Assembly (NCBI GenBank): GCA_963920705.1
Contig: OY987233.1
Coordinates: 14,061,459-14,125,458, forward strand
Length of the DNA stretch: 64,000 nt
Origin: Odiellus spinosus
Lineage: Eukaryota > Arthropoda > Arachnida > Opiliones > Phalangiidae
Direction: 5' to 3'
Of the stretch, positions 1 to 11,971 are shown piece after piece. Both the position numbers and the translations under genes were made by a program. Below the pieces are notes generated by a model. That model was not told where the DNA came from and ran no database searches. It saw only the letters and a program-made list of their open reading frames with translations. Position 1 is the first letter of the stretch, and each line of letters starts with the position of its first letter.

Positions 1-134
1 GTAAATATAGTAAGGGAATTTTCGGGAAAATTTTACTTTAGTTAAAGACATAGTAGACTAGTTATGGTAAGTGGTTAGCGAAGTAAAACAAACAAATTTA
101 CACAAATTTGATTGACTATGTTGAATAACTTAAT

Positions 135-607
135 GTGGGGCTGTATGATGTTTTTAATTTTATCATAATATTAAAACGACATATTCAAAATTTTATACCT
201 CTGCCTGTTGAAAGAAACTTAAAAATGAAAATAACATAAAATATAGTAGTTTATTTCTGGAACGTAATTAACGATAATTTACGTACGAAAGGTAGTTGAT
301 CATGATTAAGTACTTTCACTAAAAAGACCGCGCGAATGTGACCTTATCATGGTGCCAGAACGCGTGAGAATTAACTGTAGGCTCTACAATAGCTAAATCA
401 CGCGACCATAGAGATGACGTAGTATTGCGGGGAATTTTTATTTTAAAAATTTCGAAAACGGGGATTATAAAATGTATTTTTACTCTCGCTGTAATTTTGT
501 TCTATGACATATGTATATATATTTTGAATCGTTTTCTAACGATCTTTCCGAAAATGCCATTCAATTTCCTTTTGGAGTTTATAAAATATCGGTCAGTCTC
601 TTTTTAA
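135..607 (+). repeat. Family A interspersed element, copy 1
   Basis: This is one of three long copies of a dispersed non-coding repeat; the others are at 20185-20640 (opposite strand) and 34303-34738. Shared landmarks are a left end GGCTGT, TTATCATAATATTAAAACGA, a block with CGCGCGAA and CTCTACAATAGC, and GATGACGTA. Near the right end a short hairpin reads ATCGTTTTCTAACGAT. The 60-aa reading frame inside it is AT-rich and I see no sign that it is coding. Non-autonomous; boundaries approximate. Confidence 0.8.
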
Positions 608-1237
608 TATGCTGTTTATCTCAACCATGTAGTAATCAAGTCTCATTAATTTAATTATAATATAGCTAGATCTTAGGTTAAAGATCAATTTATTTTTATG
701 ATATTTAGGTATATAGTTGCTATGGTAACGACGTTAACGACCGTAAAGATTACTTTAGACTTTGTAAATAAAGAGCGCGTTTATATTTTTTCTTAGAAAC
801 TTTCAATTGGCGCGAGACGAGATTTTTATTTTTAGCCTAAAAGTAGTTTTTATTTTAAAGGGAACGTGAAATTCTACAAGTAAAGCGGAAAAAAGTTGTA
901 CCCAAACCTATCGAAATGTATACATAATATTGCATTTAATTTAAAAATTATCGGTTTATGCCATTTATGCCAACGGGTCGTACTGCGACTGTTTTTGGAA
1001 ATTATAGATTCTGAAATAATTTAAACCAATTTTTAACGGTGTTTTGCGATGTGAATTAGCGTTTGCTAATCCGAAGCACAAATAAGAAGTCTAAACAAGA
1101 CCAATTTTCCTATCTCTGCAGCCGTAGAAAACGTGATCCTAAAATCAGGCAATAAATATTCATTCCGATGAAGTAATCTAATCCCGGGAATATCTCGAGT
1201 CTGAAAGGTCATCATCGTAAATAAAATATCTGTTCAC
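608..1237. other. AT-rich DNA with one unpaired TTAAAGGGA end
   Basis: No gene is visible. TTAAAGGGAACGTGAAATTC starting at 855 resembles the ends of the TTAA-flanked elements found elsewhere in the window, but I found no matching opposite end nearby. The rest is unique AT-rich sequence with scattered CGCG words. Confidence 0.5.
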
Positions 1238-1410
1238 TCTTTTCCAAACCTTACCATCTCTTTATTCGCGTTAGAATCGATACTGATAGTTTGAAAAAGT
1301 ATCGGTGTAGTCGTGTGAACATGGAAACCTTTTTTTTTTTTTTTTTTTTTTTTTTAATCGATTTCTCGAAACTGCTTCGGGAACCAGTTTCAAACTTATT
1401 CGGCTTCATT
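1238..1410 (+). repeat. Family B fragment with a poly-T tract
   Basis: The segment containing GTCGTGTGAACA and ACTGCTTCGGGAACCAGTTT matches the left arm of the palindromic element at 31867-32474. It is a truncated relic, interrupted by a run of about 26 T at 1330-1355. The poly-T could come from slippage or an old poly-A insertion on the minus strand; I cannot tell which. Confidence 0.65.
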
Positions 1411-1425
1411 AACCTACAGATTAGA

Positions 1426-1495
1426 GTGAGGCTGTCAGGGGTTTTTCATGAAAATTGAGTAGCATCTCATTGATAACGATTCAAAATGTATGACT
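1426..1495 (-). repeat. Family A terminal fragment
   Basis: GTGAGGCTGTCAGGGG, TTTTTCATGAAAATTGAGTA and a decayed hairpin (TTGATAACGATTC) correspond to the hairpin-bearing end of family A, as at 20185-20260 and 57940-58025. Only this end is present. Confidence 0.6.
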
Positions 1496-3954
1496 GTAAA
1501 GTACCATGAAATAATCTTGTTTCGTTAGTTCATCTTACCTTTATAATTTTATATAATTAATGTTAGGTATGATAACCCCGTGCAGTAACTAAACTATGCC
1601 AAATGATGAAACGGGAAAAAAGGTAGATATTATCAAAAACTAGCATCATGGAGTTGAAATGAAACATTTTGGCTTCGTTCTCCGCCCTCGCATCAAAGAA
1701 CCCAATTGTCTTTATATCTCAGACTGTCTGTCTGTCCTTCTGTCACATTTATCATCGGGATATTCGGAGCAGAAAAGGTTGTTAGTCACCCCGAAGTTAG
1801 TGCCTATGTTACGCCAAACCTTAATGATTAAAACTCTGACGAAGGCGGAGATTGAGATTTATAAATCTGATGGAAAAAATATATATATATATATGAATGT
1901 TGCGCGTGACGTCAAATTATTAGCATAATAACCTTTAGAATGTCGGCCATTTGCTTTGCAACTCTATGGAATTTAACGTAGACATTTTCTCGCGCAAACG
2001 TCGTATAGATTTTCATTTAATTGCAGTCTGAGAATGAGTTACTTTACTTAAGTTAAAATTAAGTATTAGTAAGGGAATCTTACGCGTTTGAAGATTGTTA
2101 CATAAGCAACTTGACTTTATTCCCCTCTAGCTATTTGCTTGTTTAAAAATAAAACCCGAGGTTTCTCCCGACTAGAAAATTTATTTTTAGTTTCTTTACG
2201 ACGACAAACAGCTATTCACACTGTTATTCATTCATTTTAGTTCTTATATTACATATATTTCAGCGTTACAGCCTGAAAATGGATTTGAATTACATAGGAA
2301 AATTATGTTTTATTTGGGAACCACGTTCTTTCTCAGTTTGCAACTTAGCATAGAAAAATTATTAAATTATTATTTATTGAAAATCATTATTTAAATTAAC
2401 TGTTACTATTTCAAACTTAATTGAGTAAGTAATTAAAAAGTTTGATTTCAAACACAATTAAATAAATTATTTAATTTCAAACGTAATTAAATAATTGTTT
2501 AATTTAGTATTAATTAAATAATTAAATTTTATAATTGAGTCATTATTGGTGAAATTGTTTATTTTTAATTGGTTATTTCAATATAATTATAATAAATCCA
2601 AGTTTCCGCGCAATAATTCACATTGACAGAAATAACTTAGTTTCAAAAGCGTGCAAAATCAACCATAAAATTGACATGCGCCAAAAATTTAAACTGTCTA
2701 CACGCGCGTATTAAGAGAATCAATTTGGTCACGCTCCAATTTAATTTAATTTTTCCCGCCTTTTTCCCCCACATGTTTTTGCGCGCGAAATTGAAAGGTA
2801 TTAATTTAAAAACGGCGCGTGTAACTACTAAGCCTAGGCCTACTTTCCGTTGGAGATTCTCAAAGGATTTAGCAGCTCGAACTAATGATAAAAAAAGCAT
2901 GTTTCCTTTATTAGTATATAAAAAGCAACACAGAAGAAAAATAAATTGATTAGATCTGGTAATCAATACCAGGCTTAATTGCTACCATTGTTAGCGCTAG
3001 TACAACTATAAGATTATGAGACAAAGAAGTCATTATGGTCGTGTTACCAATAAAAATCAATTGGTCAACCATTAACACGTGGCTCGTATCCTGGGTTTAA
3101 TAACCTCAACGAAAGAGGTTCATTTCATACAGAAATTGCAATAAGATTGAAGCTATACGTATATTTATTTTAATTATATTTAATTATCATTAAAAATCCG
3201 TATTCGAGAACTTTTTATTTAATTTAATTTAGGCTTAACTAGTTTTAATTGGTTTGATTTACGTCTGAAAATTAATTATGGAAAATTTAATTTTAAAAAT
3301 AGAGTAAATGTTTAGGGTCAATAAGTAATTTTAAAATTAACGATTAAGGTTAAAGAAAGGTCGTGAAATTGGGGCTTTAAGGTCAAAAATAAATTAAGGA
3401 TAATAAAATTCTGTAAGGAACCTTTCTTTTAATTTAAAAATTTGATTTATAAATGACCCCTTATTGTTTTATTTCTTTTTAATCTAGTATTATGGCCAAT
3501 TTGTTTATATAGAGCAAACTGCGATTGGTTTTATAGCTACAGTTGTATAATAAATGAATGGTAAGCCGTCCGAAAAATCTGTGCATGCCCCTAAAGGAGA
3601 AGAACCCTAATTAAAGAAGGACATTCAGTATATATCCGATCATGACCCTCAAACATAAAAAAAACGTCACCAAAAAACAAATGATCTTCTTTATCTATTC
3701 TAGAATATGTTGCCATTTTTTTTTTTTTTTTCGAAGCAATACGTTTGAAGCTGATGTAGGGGTGGTTTTGTTTAGCACCAATTTACTGTCATTTTCTTAT
3801 TCCCATAACATCGCCCTTAAGTTCATCAAATTGCCTAGTTACGGTTAGTTTTAGTTTTCATTACGTACGAAGCTAATCCCTCTTTTAAAATAGTGATAAA
3901 ATACGTTTGATTTATCCGCTAGCTTAGTATTATACGCGCTGCTTAATTTCGTAT
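1496..3954. other. AT-rich DNA without recognisable genes
   Basis: Open frames here, including 107 aa at 2643-2966 on the minus strand and 89 aa at 1659-1928, overlap one another or run through simple sequence. They show no domain I recognise. 2340-2600 is dense in TTTAATTAAATAATT words and looks like a decayed AT-rich tandem repeat. A poly-T run lies near 3717-3730. Nothing else is supportable. Confidence 0.5.
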
Positions 3955-4130
3955 GAAACGAACCTAGCGAGCGCGAGATTTGATATTTTTTTATTTTTTT
4001 CTATACCAATATTAGTTGTCAGCGCGCGTGAAGCTATATACTCCCTCTTTATCATAATGAATCGTCATCAGAGAGATAAAAGTAACTTCAGCTTTATACG
4101 TATTGCAAACTCGAAATGTAATTGTCTATA
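3955..4130 (+). repeat. Family C unit (CGCG-box repeat)
   Basis: Carries the family C landmarks: a CGCGAGAT word, then CAGCGCGCGTGAAGCTA, an ACTCCCTCTTT stretch, AGAGATAAAAGTAA and CGTATTGCAAACTCGAAA. The same order of words recurs at 21690-22080, 29280-29610, 43910-44310 and 50592-50960. It is a diverged single unit. Confidence 0.5.
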
Positions 4131-4900
4131 TCGTCATTATTAGTGTAAGTTTTCTCCACGTGATTCTCTATAACCTCCCCTTTTTGTCCAAGAAAGACAA
4201 ACATTGAAATACAATGATAAATACCTTTGTACATGCTGCAAATTTAAGCTGGTTCTGATTGTACTATCATTCGCGTGCAGTATTGTAATAAGAGGGAAAA
4301 TGACGCGGATTGATATTTAATATTAAAGCTCCTAGAGATAAAAGTAGTACATCCATACTAATCAAGATAAAAAGGTCGAATAGAAATCGAGCGTGTGAAA
4401 AAAACGTATTTTTTTCGCGAACAAAAATTGGTCGTGGGGAAAACAATGAACATTTAGGCCGCAAATTATTTTTTCTTTTTTTCGGTTGGTGATGTTTTGT
4501 CTTTTGGCTATGAGGCAGGAAGTCAAATTGGCCAATCAACGAATAGGGGCGGATAATGAGGCTCATTTTCCGCCTCTGTAGATTAGAACGCCGCTCAACG
4601 TTTTTAGTTCTGATGGGAAATTTTATGGAACCAATTGCTATTTGGATATTTCAGTTTTTTTAAAACAAAAGACATAATTCCTGCGGGTGCAATTAATTGA
4701 ATTATGTTTATTGTATGATATGTAAGCTCAAAGCTGATTTTGAAGGACGTATCGTTGTATTTGCTTGCAGTCTAGTGTGTTTAATTACCGTTACTGGTAT
4801 GTTATGTTAATTTATCTTATATTTATTTTAATAATAGTTTTTTACGCGATTTAATTGGTATTTTAATTTAAGCTAAATTTTTAATATTTGCTAATGGTGT
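4131..4900. other. Unique DNA, nothing recognised
   Basis: Overlapping short frames on both strands at 4267-4566 show no recognisable domain. There is a CCAATCA word at 4531-4537 but no coherent promoter. Confidence 0.4.
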
Positions 4901-5223
4901 TGTAGGTCAATTAATATTGGATAAGGGTATTGTAATTTGTAGGTCAGTTAATATTGGATAAGGGTATTGTAATTTGTAGGTCAGTTAATATTGGATAAGG
5001 GTATTGTAATTTGTAGGTCAGTTTTAATATTAGGTAAGAGTATTGTAGGTCAGTTTTAATATTAGGTATGGGTATTGTAGGTCAGTTTTAATGTTAGGTA
5101 AGGCTCTTGTAGGTTAGTTTTAATGTTAGGTAAGGATCTTGTAGGTTAGTTTTAATGTTAGGTAAGGGTCTTGTAGGTCTGTTTTAATATTAGGTAAGGG
5201 TCTTGTAGGTCAATTTTAATATT
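4901..5223 (+). repeat. Minisatellite, 39-bp units shortening to about 32 bp
   Basis: About nine units built on TTGTAGGTCAGTT and AATATTAGGTAAGGG. The first three units are about 39 bp and carry an extra GTAATT segment; later units are about 31-33 bp and drift from AATATT to AATGTT and back. This is a degenerate array with an internal length change. Confidence 0.85.
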
Positions 5224-6790
5224 CATTAATCCCTTTTAATAAAGGCAGTGTATAATATTCAATACACGTTGATAATCTAGACAGTTTTATAAGTTCTCAT
5301 GTTAAAAGGACCCAAGATTTTATTAAAATCAGTTTTTGCTATATGCAAAGTGTTTCCTTTCAAGTCTGCAACAATTTTTAAAGTACATTACATAACAGTT
5401 ACCTTAACAAAAAGCGGTTATCTAACATAAAATAGGTTTAAGGGTTTAAAATTTATCCAATGGTTATTTATGTCTAAAAGTTAACGAACTGGGTTTATAA
5501 CTTCTGAAAAACACCGATATTTCAACGGAAAATTTAGGACCCCAAGTTTATTTTTATGCCTTGTAAGATTTGCAATTTCAAAATAACCAATATAATATAA
5601 AAGAAATAAAAAAATGCCAGTTTCCCTCCATAGTTTCCCGCCAAATTTATGAAGGCGTGTTTATTCGAAGAGCGCGTGATTTAAGATTATAATCGCGCAC
5701 ACTCGATAAAAAAAATAAAATTGCGCGAGATTTAAAGTCAATTTTATTATACATCACTTGCGAAGTTAGTCTAGCCTCTATCTCTAGGGGAAAAACAATG
5801 AAATATAAATAGGCGTACTTATACTGTGCTGTCATTTCATACTGAAACCGTGAAGAGAATAGATTTCACGCGCTACGGGGAACCACGTGGTCACCCGCCA
5901 AAACAAAAAAACAACACAAATCAACGATTTTTTCTATTTTTTTCTTTTATTTTGTTTCATGTAAGCTGGATTTAATCTATTGTTATTGTTAAGCAAATAA
6001 AATGAAAGGAAATGTTAGGTACCTTCATTCGGTGTTAATTTACATTGTTGTTCATAGCTTAGGCGGATTAATACTTGATGTATAAATCTCGTAGGCTTGA
6101 AAATAGTGTTACGGTTTATTAGTTTTTTTTTCCGAGGTTAAGAGGTGGTATCGAAATAATTCACAAACTTAACAATCTTTGAATTGGTTAATTTCTTATT
6201 ATAAATAAACAGGGTTTTTCTAGGAGAAATAGGTCACTTCTAAGGATGCGACTTTAACCGGTGTATGTAAATAAATACGTTGGAATTTATTTTGGAATAA
6301 AACTTAAATCTTTTCCGGTACATGAATCAAGTGACCTCGCAAAGTTGAAAAACTCGTAATAATTTGCAAGTTTGCAGTAAATTTTTGGATTCCACACTCC
6401 TTGTTAATTTAATCAAGTTTTAAAATATAATTTTTAAGTAATTTTCGGTGGCCTTAATTGTAGTTTTCAAATTTATCTAAATATTTATTTAGACAATCTG
6501 GGACGCGAGCTAGGGCTCGATTATTATCATCAACGTGTGAAAATTATGAATTTTAGATTTTTTATGAAGAAGGCTCGTAAATGAACATGTTTATTAAAAT
6601 ATAAATTTAATTAATATTATTATCTAATTGGCCTAGATTAGCGTAAATTTTAGCGATAGTAAAAATACCTGTGAATATTTTTAAAAATTAATTTTGATAA
6701 CTTAAATTAAGACAAATAACAAGGCTTAAATTATTAGCTTAATAAGACTAAATTAAGACTAATTTGACCGGTAGTCTTAAATTATTTAAG
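5224..6790. other. AT-rich DNA with a family C piece and a family F box
   Basis: 5655-5845 resembles family C (GAGCGCGTGATTTAAGAT, TTGCGCGAGATTTAAAGTCA, CACTTGCGAAGTTAGTC). At 6062-6090 there is a family F box, GGCGGATTAATACTTGATG. The rest is AT-rich. The 62-aa minus-strand frame at 5647-5835 is inside the repeat and not credible. Confidence 0.5.
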
Positions 6791-6958
6791 ATTAAATTTA
6801 CCGGTAATTAATCTTAAATAGTAACATTAAATTTACCAGTAATTAATCTTAAATAGTAACATTAAATTTACAGTAATTAATCTTAAATAGTAACATTAAA
6901 TTTACCAGTAATTAATCTTAAATAGATACATTAAATTTACCAGTAATTAATTCTTAAT
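6791..6958 (+). repeat. Minisatellite, about 35-bp units
   Basis: About 4.7 units containing AAATTTACCAGTAATTAATC and TTAAATAGTAACATT, with single-base differences and small indels between units. Confidence 0.85.
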
Positions 6959-7059
6959 TATTTAATCATACTGTTTATCTACCTGTTATTAGTTTTGAAT
7001 TACTAATTTGATGAGCATTTAATTATGTTAAATAATACTTAGTATACCAAAATAATTAA

Positions 7060-7171
7060 AGGGAAAATGAACTATCTTGGACAACGATGGCTTTTTCTAT
7101 TATAGATTACATATAATTTAAATAGGCGTATCTGAACGATTCGATAGGAAATCAGATAGTTCATTCTGCCT
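7060..7171. mobile_element. TTAA-flanked MITE (T2-like), 112 bp
   Basis: Left end AGGGAAAATGAACTATCT and right end AGATAGTTCATTCTGCCT form imperfect terminal inverted repeats. TTAA lies just outside each end (7056-7059 and 7172-7175). The interior is too short to code, so it is non-autonomous. The TTAAAGGGA terminus fits the TTAAAGGRR signature described for T2/Kolobok-type MITEs; family assignment is inferred. Confidence 0.75.
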
Positions 7172-7239
7172 TTAAAGTTAAAATTAAGCCGAATTTTGTA
7201 AATTATTTATTAATTAATATTATTTAATCGTTTATTAAT

Positions 7240-7272
7240 CATATTTTTTTCTTTATTTCTAGGTAAGTACCA
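7240..7272 (+). promoter_or_regulatory. Recursive-splice-site-like sequence 1
   Basis: A T-rich tract ending CTTTATTTCTAG is followed immediately by GTAAGTACC, so a 3' splice-site consensus abuts a perfect 5' splice-site consensus with no exon between them (junction 7262/7263). TTAAT words upstream could serve as branch points. This is the layout of ratchet points in long introns. A second copy of the AG/GTAAGTACC arrangement is at 37826/37827. No splicing evidence is available here. Confidence 0.45.
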
Positions 7273-7724
7273 ATTTCGCTACCGTATACCTCATTTCACC
7301 CAGTGCACCCCAAATTTTATTATACTGGTCCTAAGAAACTATAATAATGGTAAGGAAAGTTTTTTTCTTTTAATTATCGCCATTAATTTGGACACGAATT
7401 TTGCGTGTTAAAAAATATGCAAATTTGTAAGCGGGCCGTGTACCGTACCTTTATTTAAACCCGTATTAAGCTTTAAGGGTAATTAAGCCTAACATAATTG
7501 TACACTAGATCAATTTTCGAACGAAATTTCCCGTCGATATAATTTAAAACCAGCTAGCTAGCTTTGGGACGGACCAGGGGAAAAAAAATTAAATTATTTT
7601 AGTTGCGGGGAAAAACGAGAATATTTAAAAGTATTAAAGGTGCAGTAAATTTATTTTAATATCGAAAATACTCGGTCTGATTAGTCAGGGAAATCGTTTT
7701 GCAATCGTCTGGGTAATATTCTAT
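7273..7724. other. AT-rich DNA, nothing recognised
   Basis: No coding frame or repeat that I can place. 7725-7774 contains degraded AGGGGAAAATAC words leading into the adjacent minisatellite. Confidence 0.4.
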
Positions 7725-8884
7725 GATATAGTTAGGGGAAAATACTATACGTTTAGGGGAAAATACTTTGATGTATGGTCAGGGAAAAATACTTTGATGT
7801 ATGGTCAGGGAAAAATACTTTGATGTATGGTCAGGGAAAAATACTTTGATGTATGGTCAGGGAAAAATACTTTGATGTATGGTCAGGGAAAAATACTTTG
7901 ATGTATGGTCAGGGAAAAATACTTTGATGTATGGTCAGGGAAAAATACTTTGATGTATGGTCAGGGAAAAATACTTTGATGTATGGTCAGGGAAAAATAC
8001 TTTGATGTATGGTCAGGGAAAAATACTTTGATGTATGGTCAGGGAAAAATACTTTGATGTATGGTCAGGGAAAAATACTTTGATGTATGGTCAGGGAAAA
8101 ATACTTTGATGTATGGTCAGGGAAAAATACTTTGATGTATGGTCAGGGAAAAATACTTTGATGTATGGTCAGGGAAAAATACTTTGATGTATGGTCAGGG
8201 AAAAATACTTTGATGTATGGTCAGGGAAAAATACTTTGATGTATGGTCAGGGAAAAATACTTTGATGTATGGTCAGGGAAAAATACTTTGATGTGTGGTC
8301 AGGGAAAAATACTTTGATGTGTGGTCAGGGAAGAATACTTTGATGTGTGGTCAGGGAAGAATACTTTGATGTGTGGTCAGGGAAGAATACTTTGATGTGT
8401 GGTCAGGGAAGAATACTTTGATGTGTGGTCAGGGAAGAATACTTTGATGTGTGGTCAGGGAAGAATACTTTGATGTGTGGTCAGGGAAGAATACTTTGAT
8501 GTGTGGTCAGGGAAGAATACTTTGATGTGTGGTCAGGGAAGAATACTTTGATGTGTGGTCAGGGAAGAATACTTTGATGTGTGGTCAGGGAAGAATACTT
8601 TGATGTGTGGTCAGGGAAGAATACTTTGATGTGTGGTCAGGGAAGAATACTTTGATGTGTGGTCAGGGAAGAATACTTTGATAAATACTTTATGGTCAAG
8701 GGAAAAATACTTTGATAAATACTTTATGGTCAAGGGAAAAATTCTTTGATAAATACTTTATGGTCAAGGGAAAAATTCTTTGATAAATACTTTATGGTCA
8801 AGGGAAAAATTCTTTGATAAATACTTTATGGTCAAGGGAAAAATTCTTTGATAAATACTTTATGGTCAAGGGAAAAATAGTTGA
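7725..8884 (+). repeat. Minisatellite in three homogenised blocks (26-bp and 34-bp units)
   Basis: After a short degenerate lead-in, 20 units of 26 bp run from 7775 to 8294, built on ATGGTCAGGGAAAAATAC. From 8295 the units start GTGG instead of ATGG, and from 8321 they also read GGGAAGAATAC; about 15 such units reach 8680. From 8681 the period becomes 34 bp (TTTATGGTCAAGGGAAAAA, about six units). Within blocks the units are almost identical. Confidence 0.95.
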
Positions 8885-9500
8885 TGTTCTGGGGAAAATC
8901 TTGAATTTTTTAACGAGTTTTCATTTCAATGGCGTGTCATGAACCCTTTGTGAAGGTCTCGACTTTATGTAGAGTTTATCTGGTGTAAGAAGTGTATAAG
9001 CGCGTTTGTTAGGCCACCCGGTTAGTTTCATTAGCGCTAGCGGGAAAGAAAAAGGTGTCGCTTTGAATCATTTTGATTTCCCGGGAATATTTTTCTTTGG
9101 CGAGATTTCTCGCTCCGAAGCTGTCTCTGTGCGCGGCGTGAATGCGGCGTCGACAGCCCGAGGCGAAATTTCGATATAAATCATTAAAAATCGTACCGCT
9201 CCTTTAATTATGCCTTCCTGAATTTCTATATTATGTTTTAACATTTTAATAATATTTCCCTTTCGTTCGTGGCTATGATATTAATTTTGTGACTCGAGGC
9301 TACAGGACGGTAACCGCCATTCGCCCGCCCGCGCGTGAAAAAAGCCTTAAATTAAATATAATCAGAAAACAAAAACGTGAATTTTAAATTGTTTATTATT
9401 TTGAAAACGATGAAATTCCTCGTGACCCATTTCCCGCCTTTTGTAATGCACTCACGGAGTAATTTTTCTTGATGTTCTCACGGGCCATGTACCCTCTAAT
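8885..9500. other. Unique DNA with a small GC-richer patch
   Basis: 9010-9180 is richer in CG (GCGCGGCGTGAATGCGGCG) than the surroundings, but no coding frame or promoter arrangement is evident. GTGTCATGAACCCTTTGTG near 8926 distantly resembles the inverted T2-like ends. Confidence 0.35.
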
Positions 9501-10005
9501 CATTTTTCTTTCGAGCGCGCTAATTTCTTGATTAATTTTCGCGCACGCTATCTGTTTAGTTTTATTTTCGCGCGCTTAATTTTATTTTATTTTCGCGCGC
9601 TTAATTTTATTTTATTTTCGCGCGCTTAATTTTATTTTATTTTCGCCCGCTTAATTTCTGGGTTTAATTTTAGCGCACTTAATTTCTCGATTTTATTTTC
9701 GCGTGCTTAATTTCTCGATTTTATTTTCGCACGCTAAATTTCTCGATTTTATTTTCGCGCGCTTAATTTCTCGATTTTATTTTCGCGCGCTTAATTTCTC
9801 GATTTTATTTTCGCGCGCTTAATTTCTCGATTTTATTTTCGCGCGCTTAATTTCTCGATTTTATTTTCGCGCGCTTAATTTCTCGATTTTATTTTCGCGT
9901 TCCTAATTTCTAGATTTTATTTTCTGGGTTTTATTTTCGTGCGCTTAATTTCTAGATTTCATTTTCGCGCGCTCAATTTCTAGATTTTATTTTCGCGCTG
10001 TTAAT
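9501..10005 (+). repeat. Minisatellite with CGCGCGC core, 25-28-bp units
   Basis: Units are built on TTTCGCGCGCTTAATTT. The left part has 25-bp units with TTATTTTAT tails; the right part has 28-bp units with CTCGATTTTAT tails. About 18 units in all, with decay of the CGCGCG core at both edges. The core gives a dense run of CpG sites in AT-rich DNA. Confidence 0.9.
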
Positions 10006-10619
10006 TTCTCTTTATTTGGCATGCAAAGCAAAGAATTCATTACTGACCAATTTAATTTCGAAATAATCTTAGCGTGATAACATGGGATATCATCTAAGAA
10101 TGTTTTATGAATGTGTCAGGTCATAAAAGAGAGATTTCAGACAAGTTATTATTTTAGGCTACTTCCTCAATTTTTTATTTATTCTTTTCTAACAGAATGT
10201 CTGAATATTTTACCCCATGTTGGGTATACCTTATATATCTAAGTTCTGAATGTTATCAAAGAGAAAAAAAAAAAAACACTGGGCTTTGAATTTATTACTT
10301 TCTTTCCTACGTTAAATATACATATGTTGTAGTAGAATATTTGTAGAAAAATATTTCCGTATTATAAGCTTAGCTAAGATTAAAATGTTAAATTTTTATG
10401 GCTGTATATGCCGTTTCAGGTATGCTTTGAAATCTGGCTAGTATCGGAATGTTTTGGGATTAAAATTCTGACCATTTTTCAGAATAAAACATAATGTAGT
10501 GTATTAGAAAGAATTTTTTGATCGAAATTTTGTGAAATATGTTTTGGGCTAAACATTATAGAAATATCAGCATAAGAAAAATATATATATATATTTTTTT
10601 AAATCATAGAAACAAATTT
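10006..10619. other. AT-rich DNA, nothing recognised
   Basis: No credible frame. An A-run near 10264-10276 and an ATATAT run near 10580 are simple sequence. Confidence 0.4.
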
Positions 10620-11056
10620 TTGGGTTCAAAATTAGGGGCATATCCAGGGAAATAATTATTTTTAAGCTCCAAGTTAGGGAAATATCAAGGAAAATATTTT
10701 ATGGGCTAAAATTAGGGAAATATCAGTGGAAATAATGATTTTGGGCCTAAAATTAGGGAAATACGAGTGGAGATTATCTTGTACTAAAATAAGGAAAATA
10801 TCAGTGGAAATAATTATTTTGGGCTCTAATTTAAGGAAATATTAGTGGAAATAATTATTTTTGGGCTCTAAAATAAGGAAATATCAGTGAAAATAATTAT
10901 TTTGGGCTCTAAATTACGGAAATATTACAGGAAATTTTTTTTTTCGGGCTCCAATTAAGGAAATATGACTGGAAATAAATTATTTTGGAATCTAAATTAA
11001 GGACATATCAATTTAAATAATTATATCAGGCTCTAAATTTAGGAAATATGAGGTAT
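10620..11056 (+). repeat. Degenerate minisatellite, about 42-bp units
   Basis: About ten diverged units with the landmarks AAATTAGGGAAATATCAG, TGGAAATAATTATTTT and GGGCTC. Purine-rich on the plus strand, like the arrays at 7725, 33000 and 44690. Confidence 0.8.
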
Positions 11057-11589
11057 ATAAAATCCCAATTATAGTCTAAAATTAGTGGGGAAATTAATCG
11101 GTAGCCTACCGGACTCTTCGGTAGGCGCCGCTGAACACTGTCAATTAAGGAAATCGTTGAGAATACAATGTAAGGCGTAATAATGAAGTTAAAATGATTA
11201 AATTATAAATGTCCCAACAAAAATTGTAATAAATGTCGGGAGGAAAAAGTCTTCCCTTCTCTGTGCAGTCGGCGAAACCAAGTGGGCTTGAGAAATGAGA
11301 ATGAGATCGTTGTCATGGTTACTCGCAGTGTAGATATCAGATAAAACTAGAATCTCTGCTCTTTATCCGCCCATCATCATCTCGATTTTTTTAGGGGGGT
11401 CACGGGGACACAAAAGAACCAAAAATGAAGACAGACCATTTGACGCCCGCGAGTTATTTACCGGGGGAATTCAAAGACAGAAGGGGGAGACAATAAAGAG
11501 ATACTTAAACGAGCTGTAACAAGAATTATTTTATTTGGAGCATTATATACTTATAGACACTATTGTACAAAGACTCGAGTTTTTTTTTC
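11057..11589. other. Unique DNA with a short hairpin
   Basis: At 11104-11126 an 8-bp perfect stem, GCCTACCG with CGGTAGGC, encloses a 7-base loop. It could be a small structured RNA element or chance. The remainder, including a GGGGG-rich patch near 11390-11490, shows no gene. Confidence 0.4.
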
Positions 11590-11967
11590 ACCCTTTTTTA
11601 GACACGTTTTTGGTGTTTAAATTAATTTCTAAATTTTGAAAGTAAATTTAAATTCGGACCAATCATATAATTTCAACCTTTAATAGCTCTTTTAATGTCC
11701 GAATATTAAGAACAGGTCTGCGTTTGATAGCCAAGGTCTTAGACATCAAACCCCGGGCTATGATTTTAATGTTAGTACATTACAAGCGCTGATGAAGACT
11801 GATTGGCCCGAATTTAAATTACTTTTAAATAAATTTTACCAAATTTTAGAAATTAATTTAAACACCAAAAAGTGTCTAAAAATAGAAAATTCTCGAATAC
11901 GTTTTGTCATCCGGTGATTCCGAAAATAAATTCAAAAGCTATTCCATTTTTAGCTCCAAGTTTCCCT
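11590..11967. mobile_element. Family G foldback MITE, copy 1
   Basis: The two halves are inverted copies of each other: GACACGTTTTTGGTGTTTAA on the left matches TTTAAACACCAAAAAGTGTC on the right, with a centre near 11725-11745 (CAAGGTCTTAGACATCAAAC). The right end reads AGCTCCAAGTTTCCCT followed by TTAA at 11968-11971. The left outer arm is decayed. Other copies are at 26142, 35082 and 50137. Non-coding, capable of forming a very long hairpin. Confidence 0.75.
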
Positions 11968-11971
11968 TTAA

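Noticed and set aside
2643..2966. 107-aa minus frame and its 92-aa plus-strand counterpart
   Set aside because: Mutually overlapping on opposite strands, no recognised domain, no splice or promoter context.
4901..5223. Recursive splice sites at the repeated TTAGGTAAG words
   Set aside because: They lack a preceding pyrimidine tract and are simply part of the tandem unit.
11104..11126. tRNA or other RNA gene suggested by a GC-rich stem
   Set aside because: Only one 7-base loop and an 8-bp stem; no cloverleaf or TTCRANNY box nearby.
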